Shown one piece after another: positions 8,467-17,549 of a DNA stretch of 42,299 nt. The notes beneath the pieces were generated by a model, which searched no databases, was not told the DNA's origin, and saw nothing but the letters and a program-made list of their open reading frames with translations. Each line of letters starts with the position of its first letter. The stretch's first letter is position 1. Location of the stretch: the NCBI GenBank assembly GCA_947471985.1, contig CANIZL010000057.1, positions 1 through 42,299 of the forward strand, in the 5' to 3' direction. The position numbers and the translations under genes were made by a program. This DNA comes from Verrucomicrobiota bacterium (GTDB lineage: Bacteria; Verrucomicrobiota; Verrucomicrobiia; Limisphaerales; UBA9464).

Positions 8467-9614
8467 CCGTCATCGTCAGTGGAATGATCGCCGCCGACCC
8501 GTATCAGGGCGGGGCCACCTGGGCGGTGCTGCAATACGTGCTCGGCCTGCTACAGCTGGGGCACGACGTCTACTTCATCGAGCCGATCAAGGAAGCGGCG
8601 GTCCGCCCCTCGGCAGCGACGCTCGCAGAATCGGTGAATGCCCGGTATTTTACGGAGGTTGCCACCCAGTTCGGTCTTCTGGGACGCTCCGCCCTGCTCC
8701 AACAGGGCACCCAGCAAACCCACGGACTTTCGTATCCGCAGCTGCAGCAGATCGCGCGCAAGGCCGATGTCCTGCTCAACATTTCCGGCATGCTGGAGGA
8801 TCCGGAACTGCTTTCCTCCATCCCAATCCGTGCGTATCTGGATCTGGATCCCGCGTTCAATCAGCTTTGGAACGCGGTGCAGGGAATCGACATGCGCTTC
8901 GGTGGCCATACGCATCACGTCACCATCGGGCAATCGATCGGCTCGCCGGAGTGCCCGATTCCCACGTGCGGTCGGGATTGGATCAAGACCTGGCAACCGA
9001 TCGTCCTGAAACACTGGCCGGTGGCGCATCAACTCACCCACCCCGCTTTGACCACCATCGCCAACTGGCGGGGCTACGGATCCATCCAGCACGACGGCCT
9101 GCACTACGGTCAAAAGGCCCATTCGCTGCGCCCCCTGCTGGGGCTGCCACGACTGACGCCGGAGAAGCTCCTGCTCGCCTTGTCGATCCACCCCGGGGAG
9201 ACCCGCGATCTGGCGGCTCTGGCGGAGAACGGCTGGGAGTGTGTGGACCCCGCCACGGTGACCGACACTCCGGAACGGTATCAGCAATTCATCCAGGGAT
9301 CCTGGGCGGAATTTGGCGTGGCGAAGAGCGGCTATGTTCACTCGCGCTGTGGTTGGTTCAGTGATCGCAGCGTCTGTTACCTCGCCTCCGGCCGGCCGGT
9401 CCTGGCGCAGGACACCGGTCTCGCGCGCCTCCTGCCGACCGGTGAAGGCCTGCTTTTGTTCGAGTCCCTCGAGGAAGCCGTCGCTGGAATCGCGGAACTG
9501 CGGTGCAATTATCCGGCCCACGCAAAACGTGCACGGGCCATCGCGGAGGATTACTTTGAGTCCGACAAGGTTTTGACGCGCCTGCTCCACAGCCTCGGCG
9601 CCGAGGGCTCATGA
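8463..9614 (+). CDS. Glycosyltransferase-like protein, second of tandem pair
   Basis: This 383-residue paralogue of the preceding gene carries the matching landmarks GGATWAVLQYVLGLLQLGH, LDLDPAFNQLW, IHPGE, CGWFSDRSVCYLASGRPV and QDTGLARLLPTGEGLL. The ATG at 8463 is used because it overlaps the upstream stop and precedes the first Rossmann strand; in-frame codons further up lie inside the preceding gene. Its own stop overlaps the next start (ATGA at 9611-9614). The likely origin is duplication followed by divergence, perhaps to add successive sugars or to form a heterodimer. Confidence 0.7.
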   Translation: MTVIVSGMIAADPYQGGATWAVLQYVLGLLQLGHDVYFIEPIKEAAVRPSAATLAESVNARYFTEVATQFGLLGRSALLQQGTQQTHGLSYPQLQQIARKADVLLNISGMLEDPELLSSIPIRAYLDLDPAFNQLWNAVQGIDMRFGGHTHHVTIGQSIGSPECPIPTCGRDWIKTWQPIVLKHWPVAHQLTHPALTTIANWRGYGSIQHDGLHYGQKAHSLRPLLGLPRLTPEKLLLALSIHPGETRDLAALAENGWECVDPATVTDTPERYQQFIQGSWAEFGVAKSGYVHSRCGWFSDRSVCYLASGRPVLAQDTGLARLLPTGEGLLLFESLEEAVAGIAELRCNYPAHAKRARAIAEDYFESDKVLTRLLHSLGAEGS

Positions 9615-10660
9615 ATTCCAACGCACGACAACGAATTGACTTCGCGCTGCTCCGCCCGGCGTTGGAGGAACTCCTCAACCGGCAGCGGGCGACGCCCGCC
9701 GCGATCACTTCGCTGCGCCGACGGCTTTCCGACTATTCGTCCTCCTACACGATCGAAAACCTGTCGGTGGACCTGACGGATGGCACTCACCTGCAACTGG
9801 TCCTGAAAAACCTGAGTCCGGATTCGGTGCTGCAAACGGCCCGGAAGGTGCGGCCGGGATTCCTGTACCATCCGCGGAATGAGATCCTCACCTATCAACA
9901 AATCCTGACGTCCCGGGAGCTGGGAACCCCGCGCTGCTATGGGACCGTGGAGGACGCCCACCGGGAACAGTATTGGTTGTTTCTGGAGCGGGTGAACGGT
10001 CCGTTGTTGTGGCAGGTGGCCGGGGGCGAGGTGTGGAATGACGCTGCGCGCTGGCTGGCCCGTCTCCACCTCTCCTTCGCGGCCACCGCCCGCTCCAACC
10101 CGGATCCCAACTGGCAACACCTGCTCAAGTACGACGAGGCGTTTTTCCAAGTCTGGCCGGCCCGGGCGGAGGAATTCGTCCGCCAACGCGATCTGGCGGG
10201 CACCCCCGAGAATCGGGCGCGTTTTTCCCGGCTCCTGGCCGGTTATGCGAAAGTGGTCCGGCGACTCCAAGCCCTACCCGCCACCTTCATCCACGGGGAG
10301 TTCTATCCTTCCAATGTGATCGTCCAAAGCGACACCAAACCGCCGCGGATTTGCCCCGTGGATTGGGAGATGGCTGCGATTGGCCCGGGGCTCATGGACG
10401 TGGCCACGCTCACCTCGGGGGATTGGGCAGAGAGCGATCAGTTTGCCATGATCAGCGCCTACCGCGATGCCCTCGCAGCCGAGGGCACCCCGGATTTATC
10501 CCTCCCGGAGATGATCGAGGCGGTGGATTATTGCCGATTGCACCACGCCGTGCAGCTTTTGGGCTGGTCCGCCGACTGGCATCCGCCCGAGCGCCACACC
10601 CAAAATTGGTTTTCCCAGGCGTTGCGTCTATCCGACCGGTTGGGGATCAGTAAAGCATGA
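9611..10660 (+). CDS. APH-fold small-molecule kinase
   Basis: This 349-residue protein belongs to the aminoglycoside phosphotransferase/choline kinase-like fold. Its Brenner-type loop reads FIHGEFYPSNVIV, in which Glu230 stands where most family members have the catalytic Asp. The metal-binding segment is PVDWEMAAIGPGLMDVATL with Asp251. The gene sits between glycosyltransferase genes and a deacetylase gene, coupled to both by ATGA overlaps (9611-9614 and 10657-10660). A sugar, polyol or lipid hydroxyl is therefore a more likely substrate than an antibiotic. The actual substrate cannot be read from sequence. Confidence 0.75.
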   Translation: MNSNARQRIDFALLRPALEELLNRQRATPAAITSLRRRLSDYSSSYTIENLSVDLTDGTHLQLVLKNLSPDSVLQTARKVRPGFLYHPRNEILTYQQILTSRELGTPRCYGTVEDAHREQYWLFLERVNGPLLWQVAGGEVWNDAARWLARLHLSFAATARSNPDPNWQHLLKYDEAFFQVWPARAEEFVRQRDLAGTPENRARFSRLLAGYAKVVRRLQALPATFIHGEFYPSNVIVQSDTKPPRICPVDWEMAAIGPGLMDVATLTSGDWAESDQFAMISAYRDALAAEGTPDLSLPEMIEAVDYCRLHHAVQLLGWSADWHPPERHTQNWFSQALRLSDRLGISKA

Positions 10661-11370
10661 CCGCAATTCGAAACCTGATTGTCAACGCGGACGATTTCGG
10701 GCGCAGCCCCGGAATCAATCGAGGGATCATCCGGGCCTACGAACAGGGCATTCTCACCAGTACCAGCATGATGGTGCGGTGGCCGGCCGCCGTGGAAGCC
10801 GCCGCGTATGCCCGCTTGAACCCTCGCCTCTCGGTCGGCCTGCACCTCGACCTGGCGGAATGGAAGTACACCGAGACGGAGGGATGGAAGCCCATCTATG
10901 AAGTGGTGAACCCCGAGGATCCCGTGGCCATCGCCGCGGAGATCCAACGACAGCTGCAGACCTTCCAGGACCTCATGCAGTGTGAGCCCACGCATTTCGA
11001 TTCCCACCAACACGTCCACAACAGCGAACCCGTTCTGTCGCTCCTGCGGACGGTGGCCCATTCGGCCCGGCGGGTCCTCCGGAGTCATGATCGCCAGGTC
11101 CGCTATTTCGGCGGCTTCTACGGACAGGCCGACAAGAGCGAATCGTATCCCGAATGGGTCTCACCCACGGCCTTGATCGGACTTCTGAAGGAGGCCGGGC
11201 CAGGCTTCACGGAATTCGGCTGTCATCCCGGCGAAGGGGCCGATTTTGATTCGGTGTATTGCCGGGAACGATCCATCGAATGCGACACCCTCTGTGATCC
11301 CTCGGTGCGCGCGGCCATTGCACGGGAGAAAATCACGTTGGTTTCCTTCCGCGACATCTACACCGGTTGA
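10657..11370 (+). CDS. YdjC/ChbG-family carbohydrate deacetylase
   Basis: This 237-residue protein belongs to the YdjC family, which includes ChbG and HpnK and removes N-acetyl groups from sugars using a divalent metal. VNADDFGRSPGINRGI gives the catalytic and metal-binding Asp pair. GLHLDL and HFDSHQHVH supply the metal-binding histidines, and FGCHPGEG is the conserved C-terminal loop. It starts on an ATGA overlap with the kinase gene and ends 3 nt before the large fusion gene. It probably deacetylates an N-acetylhexosamine in the operon's glycan or glycolipid. A role in hopanoid maturation (HpnK) cannot be excluded, but no hopanoid genes are nearby. Confidence 0.88.
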   Translation: MTAIRNLIVNADDFGRSPGINRGIIRAYEQGILTSTSMMVRWPAAVEAAAYARLNPRLSVGLHLDLAEWKYTETEGWKPIYEVVNPEDPVAIAAEIQRQLQTFQDLMQCEPTHFDSHQHVHNSEPVLSLLRTVAHSARRVLRSHDRQVRYFGGFYGQADKSESYPEWVSPTALIGLLKEAGPGFTEFGCHPGEGADFDSVYCRERSIECDTLCDPSVRAAIAREKITLVSFRDIYTG

Positions 11371-11373
11371 TCC

Positions 11374-14300
11374 GTGGTGGACGGCCGGGTTGCCGTCCCC
11401 GCCCCGGCAGTCCCTGCCACCTCGGATTCGCCTGCCCCCGGGGCGGTGTGCTTTGTTGGGCGGGTGTTGAATCTGATCGCACTCATCACCTCAACCGATC
11501 CGGCCGTCCGGAACGGTTCCTTGGAGCAGGCCTGCGGTGGGGCTGACGCGAAGGAATTGCTGGCCGCCGCCACCGGGCTCGATGCCTTTCGGCGGAATGC
11601 CGACAATCTGTATGAGCGCGTGCGGGCGCTGTTTTTTCTGGCGTCCCTGCACCGTTATCAGATTCCCGCCCGCTTGCTGGCCGGGCCGAGCCACCCGCCC
11701 TCCGGGGAGACTCCGGGAACGGCGCACGGTCTCATTCCCTTTCACGCCTTCGAACTGCTGCTCGATCGCCGATTTGAAGAAGCCATCGACGCGCTGCTCG
11801 CCCAGCAGACCACCGAAGGTCCCAGCGACGGCCTCAGCTCGGCCCTGGCCACGGCGTATCACCGGCTGGGCTTTCAAACCCTGGCCGATCAGGTTCGTCG
11901 CAGCGTCCGCACGGTGCGGGGTAACCAATGGATGTTTCGCCTGGGACATCCGGCGGATCAGCCGCTGCGCATTCGCCCGGAACTGTGCACTCCCGGTCCC
12001 CTCGGCACTTACCCGATCCTGCGCGAACAAACCCCAGTGCGCATGGATCTCACCCATTCGGCCTGGTCCGATATTTTCTTCCTGGGGATGGACTACCCGG
12101 AAGGGGCCCGGGTGTTGAATGTTTCGGTGGATCTCGGCGTGCATGGGCGGGATGCCGCCCCGCGTCCGCCGGTCAGCGCCTGGTTGCGAATCATCGAAGA
12201 GCCCGTGCTGCGACTCACCTCGGTGGATCTGGGAGCGACAGCGGATCTGACCAGTCTGGCCGACGTCTTTGATTTTGCGCGGGATTACCTCGGGCTCCTG
12301 AAAGCCGCCGTCATCGCGGCCGGATTGGTGCCGCCGGGCATCGAGGGCTCCGGTCAATCGCTCGCCGATCTGCTGACTCAGTTGGTGGGACGCGGCCGGG
12401 GGCTCGAACTCGTATCCTGCGTCAACGACATTCCCAAGGGTTCCCGGCTCGCCGTGAGCACGAATCTGCTGGGATCGCTCATCAGTGTCTGCATGCGGGC
12501 CACCCGCCAGGCCACCTCATTGACGGGTGAACTGGCGGAAAACGAGCGCCGCTTGGTGCTGGCGCGCGCGCTGCTGGGTGAATGGCTCGGCGGCTCAGGT
12601 GGTGGCTGGCAGGATTCGGGCGGGGTTTGGCCCGGCATCAAACTCATCACGGGCGCCGTCGCCACGGAGGACGATCCTGAATTCGGCATTTCCCGCGGAC
12701 GCCTGCTGCCGGTGCATCACGTCTATTCGCGCGACGAAATTCCGGAATCGAGCCGGCAGGCTCTGATGGATTCCCTGGTGGTGGTGCATGGCGGCATGGC
12801 CCAGAATGTCGGCCCGATCCTGGAAATGGTGACCGAAAAATACCTGCTGCGTTCCGGAGCGGAATGGCGTGGACGTCAGGAAGCCCTGACGGTGCTGGAC
12901 GAAGTCATCGCGGCTTTGAAATCCGGCAACATCCGAGCGCTGGCAGCGGCCACGACGCGGAATTTCCGGCAACCCATCCAGACCATCATTCCCTGGGCCA
13001 GCAATCACTTCACCGAACAGCTCATCGCACGGTGCGAAGCGGAATTCGGCGCGGATTTTTGGGGTTTCTGGATGCTGGGCGGCATGTCCGGCGGCGGCAT
13101 GGGCTTCATCTTTGCCCCGGAACGGAAACTCGAAGCGCAGGCGCGTCTGGCGGAGATTCTGCTATCCACCAAACAGTCGCTGCAGGACGCCCTGCCGTTC
13201 GCCATGAATCCGGTGGTGTTTGACTACGCCATCAACGAACGCGGCACCTTTGCGGACCTGCTGGAAAATGCCGAGGCCTTGATGCCTGTGGGGTACTATG
13301 CCCTCACGGTGCCGCGGTTGGTGAAGCAGGATCGGCAATCCCTGCCCCCGACCCAGCGGGCGGAACTCGATCTGCTCGGCGCGGCCGCCCGCAATCGCCC
13401 CGAATTGCGCGGCCTGGTGCAGACCCTGTTCGACACGCTCCTGCCCCGCGGCCGCAGCGAAGCAGGTGGCGGACCCGGACTCGAAAAACTCCTCGCCGCC
13501 CAAGGGTTCGATCCCACCCAGCATGAGTCCATTCGGACGGATCTCCGCGCGGGGCGGATCGGACTCGCGCAGAACCGTCTGCGGGCGAACTCGGTGATCG
13601 AAGACGTCACCGCCGAAGACGCCCCGGATCTAACGGCGCCCGGCGCGGCGGCGGAATATTCCGCCCGCGGCGCTGCTGCCCTCGCAGCGGGTGAAGTGGC
13701 GGTCATCACCCTCGCGGGCGGTGCGGGTTCCCGTTGGACGGGCGGTGCCGGCACCTGCAAGGCCCTGCATCCCTTCGCCAAACTCAGCGGCCGGCATCGC
13801 ACCTTCCTGGAAGCCCATCTCGCCAAGAGTCGCCGCACCGGAAAAACCTACGGAGCCACCATCCCGCACGTTTTTACCACCAGTTACCTGACGCACGGAC
13901 CGACCGAGGATTTCCTGCGGCACGTGCAGAACTATCAGTATCCCGGACCACTGCACCTTTCCCCCGGACGCAGCGTGGGCCTCCGCCTGGTGCCCACCGA
14001 ACGCGACCTGCGCTTCCAGTGGGAGGAAATGCCGCAGCAACGTCTCGACGAACAGCAGCAAAAGGTGCGGGAAAGTCTGCGGGCCGCCCTCATCGACTGG
14101 GCGCGGAATACCGGCGAGGGCGTGGACTACACCGACAATGTCCCGCTGCAATGCCTGCATCCGGTGGGACACTTCTACGAGGTACCGAACCTCTTTCGCA
14201 ACGGCGTGCTCGCCGCCCTGCTGCGCGAGCGGCCGCAGTTGAAATATCTGCTGCTGCACAACATCGATACCCTCGGCGCCAACCTCGACCCGGCTTTGCT

Positions 14301-14853
14301 GGGCCGGCACATCGCACAGGGTGCGGCCTTCACCTTCGAAGCGATCCACCGCCGCTTGGAGGATCGCGGCGGCGGCCTGGCCCGGGTCAATGGCCGCGCC
14401 CGCGTGGTCGAAGGACTGGCCCTGCCCCGCGAGGCCGACGAATTCCGCCTGAGCTGTTACAACACGCTCAGTACGTGGATGGATCTGGACAAGTTGTTGG
14501 CCGTTTTTGGACTCATCCGGGCCGACATCCTCGCCGCGGATACACCCACTCCCGCCGGGGCCGCCGCCGCCGATCATATCGCCGCCGCCATCCGCAACGT
14601 GGCCACCAAACTGCCCACCTACATCACCCTCAAGGACGTGAAGAAGCGTTGGGGCCACGGGCAGGAAGACGTGTTTCCGGTCGCCCAGTTCGAGAAACTC
14701 TGGGGCGATCTCAGCGCTCTGCCGGAGATCGCCACCCAGTTTGTGGTTGTCCCCCGTTCCCGGGGACAACAGCTCAAGGATCAAGCCCAACTCGACGGCT
14801 GGCTCCGCGACGGCTCCGCCGCCCACGTCGAATCGCTCTGCGCCTGGCAGTAG
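11374..14853 (+). CDS. GHMP-kinase-like / UDP-sugar pyrophosphorylase fusion
   Basis: This 1159-residue two-part protein ends the operon. The N-terminal ~620 residues resemble L-fucokinase/HddA-type GHMP kinases, with [18 protein letters not shown] around Asp414. The usual Gly-rich ATP loop (GxGSS type) is replaced by [11 protein letters not shown] at residues 354-364. From ~775 a UDPGP-type nucleotidyltransferase begins, with [12 protein letters not shown] at 780-791, a Lys (CKALHPF) typical of the family, and [15 protein letters not shown]. It may phosphorylate a sugar and then attach UMP from UTP, as FKP/FKGP fusions do with GTP, but with the domains in reverse order. The start is uncertain: GTG 11374 is listed, and GTG 11464 ([10 protein letters not shown]) may be the real one. 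Confidence 0.7.
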   Translation: MVDGRVAVPAPAVPATSDSPAPGAVCFVGRVLNLIALITSTDPAVRNGSLEQACGGADAKELLAAATGLDAFRRNADNLYERVRALFFLASLHRYQIPARLLAGPSHPPSGETPGTAHGLIPFHAFELLLDRRFEEAIDALLAQQTTEGPSDGLSSALATAYHRLGFQTLADQVRRSVRTVRGNQWMFRLGHPADQPLRIRPELCTPGPLGTYPILREQTPVRMDLTHSAWSDIFFLGMDYPEGARVLNVSVDLGVHGRDAAPRPPVSAWLRIIEEPVLRLTSVDLGATADLTSLADVFDFARDYLGLLKAAVIAAGLVPPGIEGSGQSLADLLTQLVGRGRGLELVSCVNDIPKGSRLAVSTNLLGSLISVCMRATRQATSLTGELAENERRLVLARALLGEWLGGSGGGWQDSGGVWPGIKLITGAVATEDDPEFGISRGRLLPVHHVYSRDEIPESSRQALMDSLVVVHGGMAQNVGPILEMVTEKYLLRSGAEWRGRQEALTVLDEVIAALKSGNIRALAAATTRNFRQPIQTIIPWASNHFTEQLIARCEAEFGADFWGFWMLGGMSGGGMGFIFAPERKLEAQARLAEILLSTKQSLQDALPFAMNPVVFDYAINERGTFADLLENAEALMPVGYYALTVPRLVKQDRQSLPPTQRAELDLLGAAARNRPELRGLVQTLFDTLLPRGRSEAGGGPGLEKLLAAQGFDPTQHESIRTDLRAGRIGLAQNRLRANSVIEDVTAEDAPDLTAPGAAAEYSARGAAALAAGEVAVITLAGGAGSRWTGGAGTCKALHPFAKLSGRHRTFLEAHLAKSRRTGKTYGATIPHVFTTSYLTHGPTEDFLRHVQNYQYPGPLHLSPGRSVGLRLVPTERDLRFQWEEMPQQRLDEQQQKVRESLRAALIDWARNTGEGVDYTDNVPLQCLHPVGHFYEVPNLFRNGVLAALLRERPQLKYLLLHNIDTLGANLDPALLGRHIAQGAAFTFEAIHRRLEDRGGGLARVNGRARVVEGLALPREADEFRLSCYNTLSTWMDLDKLLAVFGLIRADILAADTPTPAGAAAADHIAAAIRNVATKLPTYITLKDVKKRWGHGQEDVFPVAQFEKLWGDLSALPEIATQFVVVPRSRGQQLKDQAQLDGWLRDGSAAHVESLCAWQ

Positions 14854-14868
14854 TCGGACTCACCGACG

Positions 14869-14895
14869 GCCGGCCCGGCCCCAGTCCGGGCCGGC
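14869..14895. terminator. Bidirectional hairpin terminator
   Basis: A perfect 10-bp inverted repeat (GCCGGCCCGG at 14869-14878, CCGGGCCGGC at 14886-14895) with a 7-nt loop lies between the convergent fusion gene and msrA. There is no long T-run, but position and strength suit a shared terminator. Confidence 0.7.
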
Positions 14896-14907
14896 GCAGC
14901 CTTTCGC

Positions 14908-15537
14908 TTACTCCTTCAATCCCGCCTTGCGCAATTTCGGCGCGATCACTCGCTGGCAGTACGGATTCCGATCCTTGTTCAGCCGGTAATAGTCCTGGTG
15001 ATAGTTTTCCGCCGGATAGAACTGCGTCGCCGCCGTGATCTCCGTCACGATTGCCCGCTCGAATTCCTTCCCCGCGTCCGCCTTCGATTTTTCGGCAATC
15101 GTCCGCTGCGCCGCCGTGTGGAAAAAGATCGCGGAGCGATACTGAGTGCCTTCATCGGCTCCCTGGCGGTTCAACGACGTCGGATCATGGGTATGCCAAA
15201 ACTTCCCCAAGATCACCTCCAAGGTGGTCACCTTGGGATCATAGACCAGTTGCGCCACCTCCGCGTGGCCGGTATCGCCGCGGCAAATCTGTTCGTAGGT
15301 GGGATTCTTGACGCTCCCGCCCATGTAACCCGACGTGACCGATAAAACCCCGGGGATCTGCTCGAACACCGCCTCCGTGCACCAGAAGCATCCGGCGCCC
15401 AGGGTGATGACCTCGGCTCCGGGCGGAATCGGCGGGATCGGCGCCGGCGCTTTGGCGGGCGTGGGGGAAGGATTTTCAGCCATACAAAGATTGAGGAGCA
15501 GGAGCGGTACCAGGGCCAGCAACAGGATTGATTTCAT
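14908..15537 (-). CDS. msrA: Exported peptide-methionine (S)-S-oxide reductase
   Basis: This 209-residue protein repairs methionine-S-sulfoxide in oxidised proteins. The catalytic motif GCFWCTEAVFEQIPGV is intact. GYMGG, HAEVAQLVYDP, THDPTSLNRQGADEGTQYRS and NYHQDYY are all family signatures. The N-terminus MKSILLLALVPLLLLNLCMAE is a signal peptide, so it should act in the periplasm. A Cys is present in that segment, but the residues before it do not make a good lipobox. Start 15537 was chosen to include the signal peptide and exclude 25 upstream non-conserved codons. It follows the secreted repeat-protein gene on the same strand. Confidence 0.93.
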   Translation of the reverse strand: MKSILLLALVPLLLLNLCMAENPSPTPAKAPAPIPPIPPGAEVITLGAGCFWCTEAVFEQIPGVLSVTSGYMGGSVKNPTYEQICRGDTGHAEVAQLVYDPKVTTLEVILGKFWHTHDPTSLNRQGADEGTQYRSAIFFHTAAQRTIAEKSKADAGKEFERAIVTEITAATQFYPAENYHQDYYRLNKDRNPYCQRVIAPKLRKAGLKE

Positions 15538-15612
15538 GACGGGCAGGCAAAACACCGACCACAGCCTCCACCGAATGCCGAAGGTGTCAACCCGCACCGC
15601 GAAACCGCCCAC

Positions 15613-17499
15613 TTACTCCGCCCCCGTTAGCGTCAGCCGATAAAAGCGCGGCTCCGGGCCGGTGGAAAAATCACGAATCACCCCGTCGTCCGCATTGAAT
15701 CGCCCGGTCCATAAGGGCTGCCACGACGACAGATCCGCTGACGCCCAGAGGGTTACCGAGCGGCCATAGAGATGCCCCAGGCCGAGGCGAAAACTGCCGT
15801 CCACCACGGTGCGGGCGTCACGGGAAACGATCGCCGGAGCAAAGCGGGCCAGGCTTAAATCGAAGTTATAGCTCCCTTCCCGGGCATCCGCGCTCGCCAC
15901 CGCCAGCGTATACGTCGTTCCAGCCTCTGCCACCCAGCCGACGGACGCTCCGCCCTCGGCTACGGGGCTTAGATCCACCAACGCGGCGCCCCGAAATACC
16001 GCCACTCGCGGACTGAAATCCCCGGTGCTCACCAACCATCGCGCCTCGCCGGATTCCGGGGCGATCCACGTCCACCAGGTGGAATGGCCCAAACCCGCCG
16101 GCTCCCCCGGTTCGGCGCCGGCACCCGTGGTGTAGCCGGAGCCAGCAACAATGGATCCCACCAACGGTTGACGTCCGGACCAGGAATCATTGGGCGGCGT
16201 TACGATCAGCAGGTGAAACTCCTGCGCCCCCATGGCGCGCCGATCGCTGGCGAGCTGAATCGAGTACTCGACTCCGGCCTCGACGCGAAAGGAGAAATTC
16301 GTCCCCCGCCCCAACATCTGCAGGGCCGTTAATGAATCCCCGGTGAACACGGAGAACACCGGCTGAAAAGCAGGCGCGGGATCGACTTCCACCCACTGGG
16401 CACAATCCAAAATCCTGAATCCCGTTGCGCCATTCCGGATGACGCTCACACCCGTTACCGAAACGCCGACGGAACCCCACGGGCTGCCGGCACCGGGGAC
16501 ACTGTTCGTGGGCATCAACCAAAGTTCCCGGCCGGCCGCGATGCCCTCCGGCCAATCGTAGCGGGCCGGCGGGAGATTACTTTGAACCGTCACCGCCTGT
16601 GGCGCCGCAGGTGCCGAGAGCGCCTGCGTCGACAACGTCGCCAGCCCCGACTGCGGAGCGATCCAGCGATACCAAACGGTCCGTTGATTGGGATTCGGCT
16701 CACCCATTTCTGATCGTGCGGCAAATGTAGTCCCAAGTCCCGTGAACGCCGAACCCGTCAGGGATTTCCGGCGGGCAAACCCGTCCTCCGCCGGCACCGG
16801 GATGAAATAGGCCACCACGTTCAATTCGGCGCCCGGCGGCACCCCGACCTCCACACCGGACAGATCGCCCAAGTCTTCATTGGCGACCGCATAATCCGCG
16901 GCGATCTGGAGCACCTGCCCAGCTTCCACGTCCACCGTCACAAAACGCTGCAGACGCCAACCGTTCGACCCGACCAGACCCAAACTGCACGCCCGGGTGA
17001 TCGCCGTCGTGTTTTGCGCCTGCGACGACAAATGCTCCACCTCGGTTCCGGCAAAAACCGCCAGCGCCGCGTGCGGATTGGGGCCGGCATCCAGAACGTA
17101 CGTACCCTGATCGGGCGCCACCCACGTCCACCACCGGGGCCGGCCCACAGAAAGCGGAGAGACCATCGGAGCAACTTCGGGAACAACGCCTGAATCCACC
17201 GTCCCGTGGAGAATGGCCGGCGATTGGTTCACCAGCGTCCGCTGCAAAAATGTCTCTCCCCCCGGCACCGCGGGCCACGAATTCCCGATCGGCCCGGTCC
17301 CCCATACCGCCGAAGTATCCACGTAGCCCGACAGTGTGGTGCTGGTGAGGTCGGTATTGACGGGGTGCTCATCGGCGACCGCACGCCCCACGCAACCAAG
17401 GCCCAGCAGCCCGGCGGCCGCTCGGACGACCAAGCCCGACCGAACCGCAGCTCTTGATCGTTGGATGAATCGCACAGGAGAAGGGTATTGAAGGACCAT
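15613..17499 (-). CDS. Large secreted protein with PPC-like repeats
   Basis: This ~628-residue exported protein has no enzymatic motif that I recognise. It has a hydrophobic export segment (AAAGLLGLGCVGRAVA). Three repeats follow, each centred on an aromatic motif: RWWTWVAPDQG, TVWYRWIAPQSG and STWWTWIAPESG. Each is followed by strands ending in a VF(A/R/T)G type motif. Such pre-peptidase C-terminal-like domains are common in verrucomicrobial surface proteins. The C-terminus (SADLSSWQPLW then RFYRLTLTGAE) resembles a module I know from secreted proteins of that phylum. The start is uncertain. ATG 17499 is preferred because a hairpin (17514-17531) separates it from yajQ, but an in-frame ATG at 17535 also exists. 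Confidence 0.65.
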   Translation of the reverse strand: MVLQYPSPVRFIQRSRAAVRSGLVVRAAAGLLGLGCVGRAVADEHPVNTDLTSTTLSGYVDTSAVWGTGPIGNSWPAVPGGETFLQRTLVNQSPAILHGTVDSGVVPEVAPMVSPLSVGRPRWWTWVAPDQGTYVLDAGPNPHAALAVFAGTEVEHLSSQAQNTTAITRACSLGLVGSNGWRLQRFVTVDVEAGQVLQIAADYAVANEDLGDLSGVEVGVPPGAELNVVAYFIPVPAEDGFARRKSLTGSAFTGLGTTFAARSEMGEPNPNQRTVWYRWIAPQSGLATLSTQALSAPAAPQAVTVQSNLPPARYDWPEGIAAGRELWLMPTNSVPGAGSPWGSVGVSVTGVSVIRNGATGFRILDCAQWVEVDPAPAFQPVFSVFTGDSLTALQMLGRGTNFSFRVEAGVEYSIQLASDRRAMGAQEFHLLIVTPPNDSWSGRQPLVGSIVAGSGYTTGAGAEPGEPAGLGHSTWWTWIAPESGEARWLVSTGDFSPRVAVFRGAALVDLSPVAEGGASVGWVAEAGTTYTLAVASADAREGSYNFDLSLARFAPAIVSRDARTVVDGSFRLGLGHLYGRSVTLWASADLSSWQPLWTGRFNADDGVIRDFSTGPEPRFYRLTLTGAE

Positions 17500-17513
17500 C
17501 GGCCGCCAAGGAC

Positions 17514-17531
17514 ACCGGGCGATGGCCCGGT
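17514..17531 (-). terminator. Hairpin between yajQ and the secreted repeat-protein gene
   Basis: A perfect 7-bp inverted repeat (ACCGGGC / GCCCGGT) with a 4-nt loop lies 18 nt past the yajQ stop on the minus strand. There is no T-run, so it may be a weak terminator or an mRNA processing site. Confidence 0.35.
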
Positions 17532-17549
17532 CCATGGCCGTCCGCTGGT

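Noticed and set aside
13630-14826. 398-codon minus-strand frame inside the kinase/pyrophosphorylase fusion gene
   Set aside because: It overlaps the conserved UDPGP domain on the other strand and has no recognisable motif.
17500-17535. ATG 17535 as start of the secreted repeat protein
   Set aside because: It would place a perfect hairpin inside the coding region and lengthen an already long segment before the hydrophobic export signal. It is kept as an alternative only.
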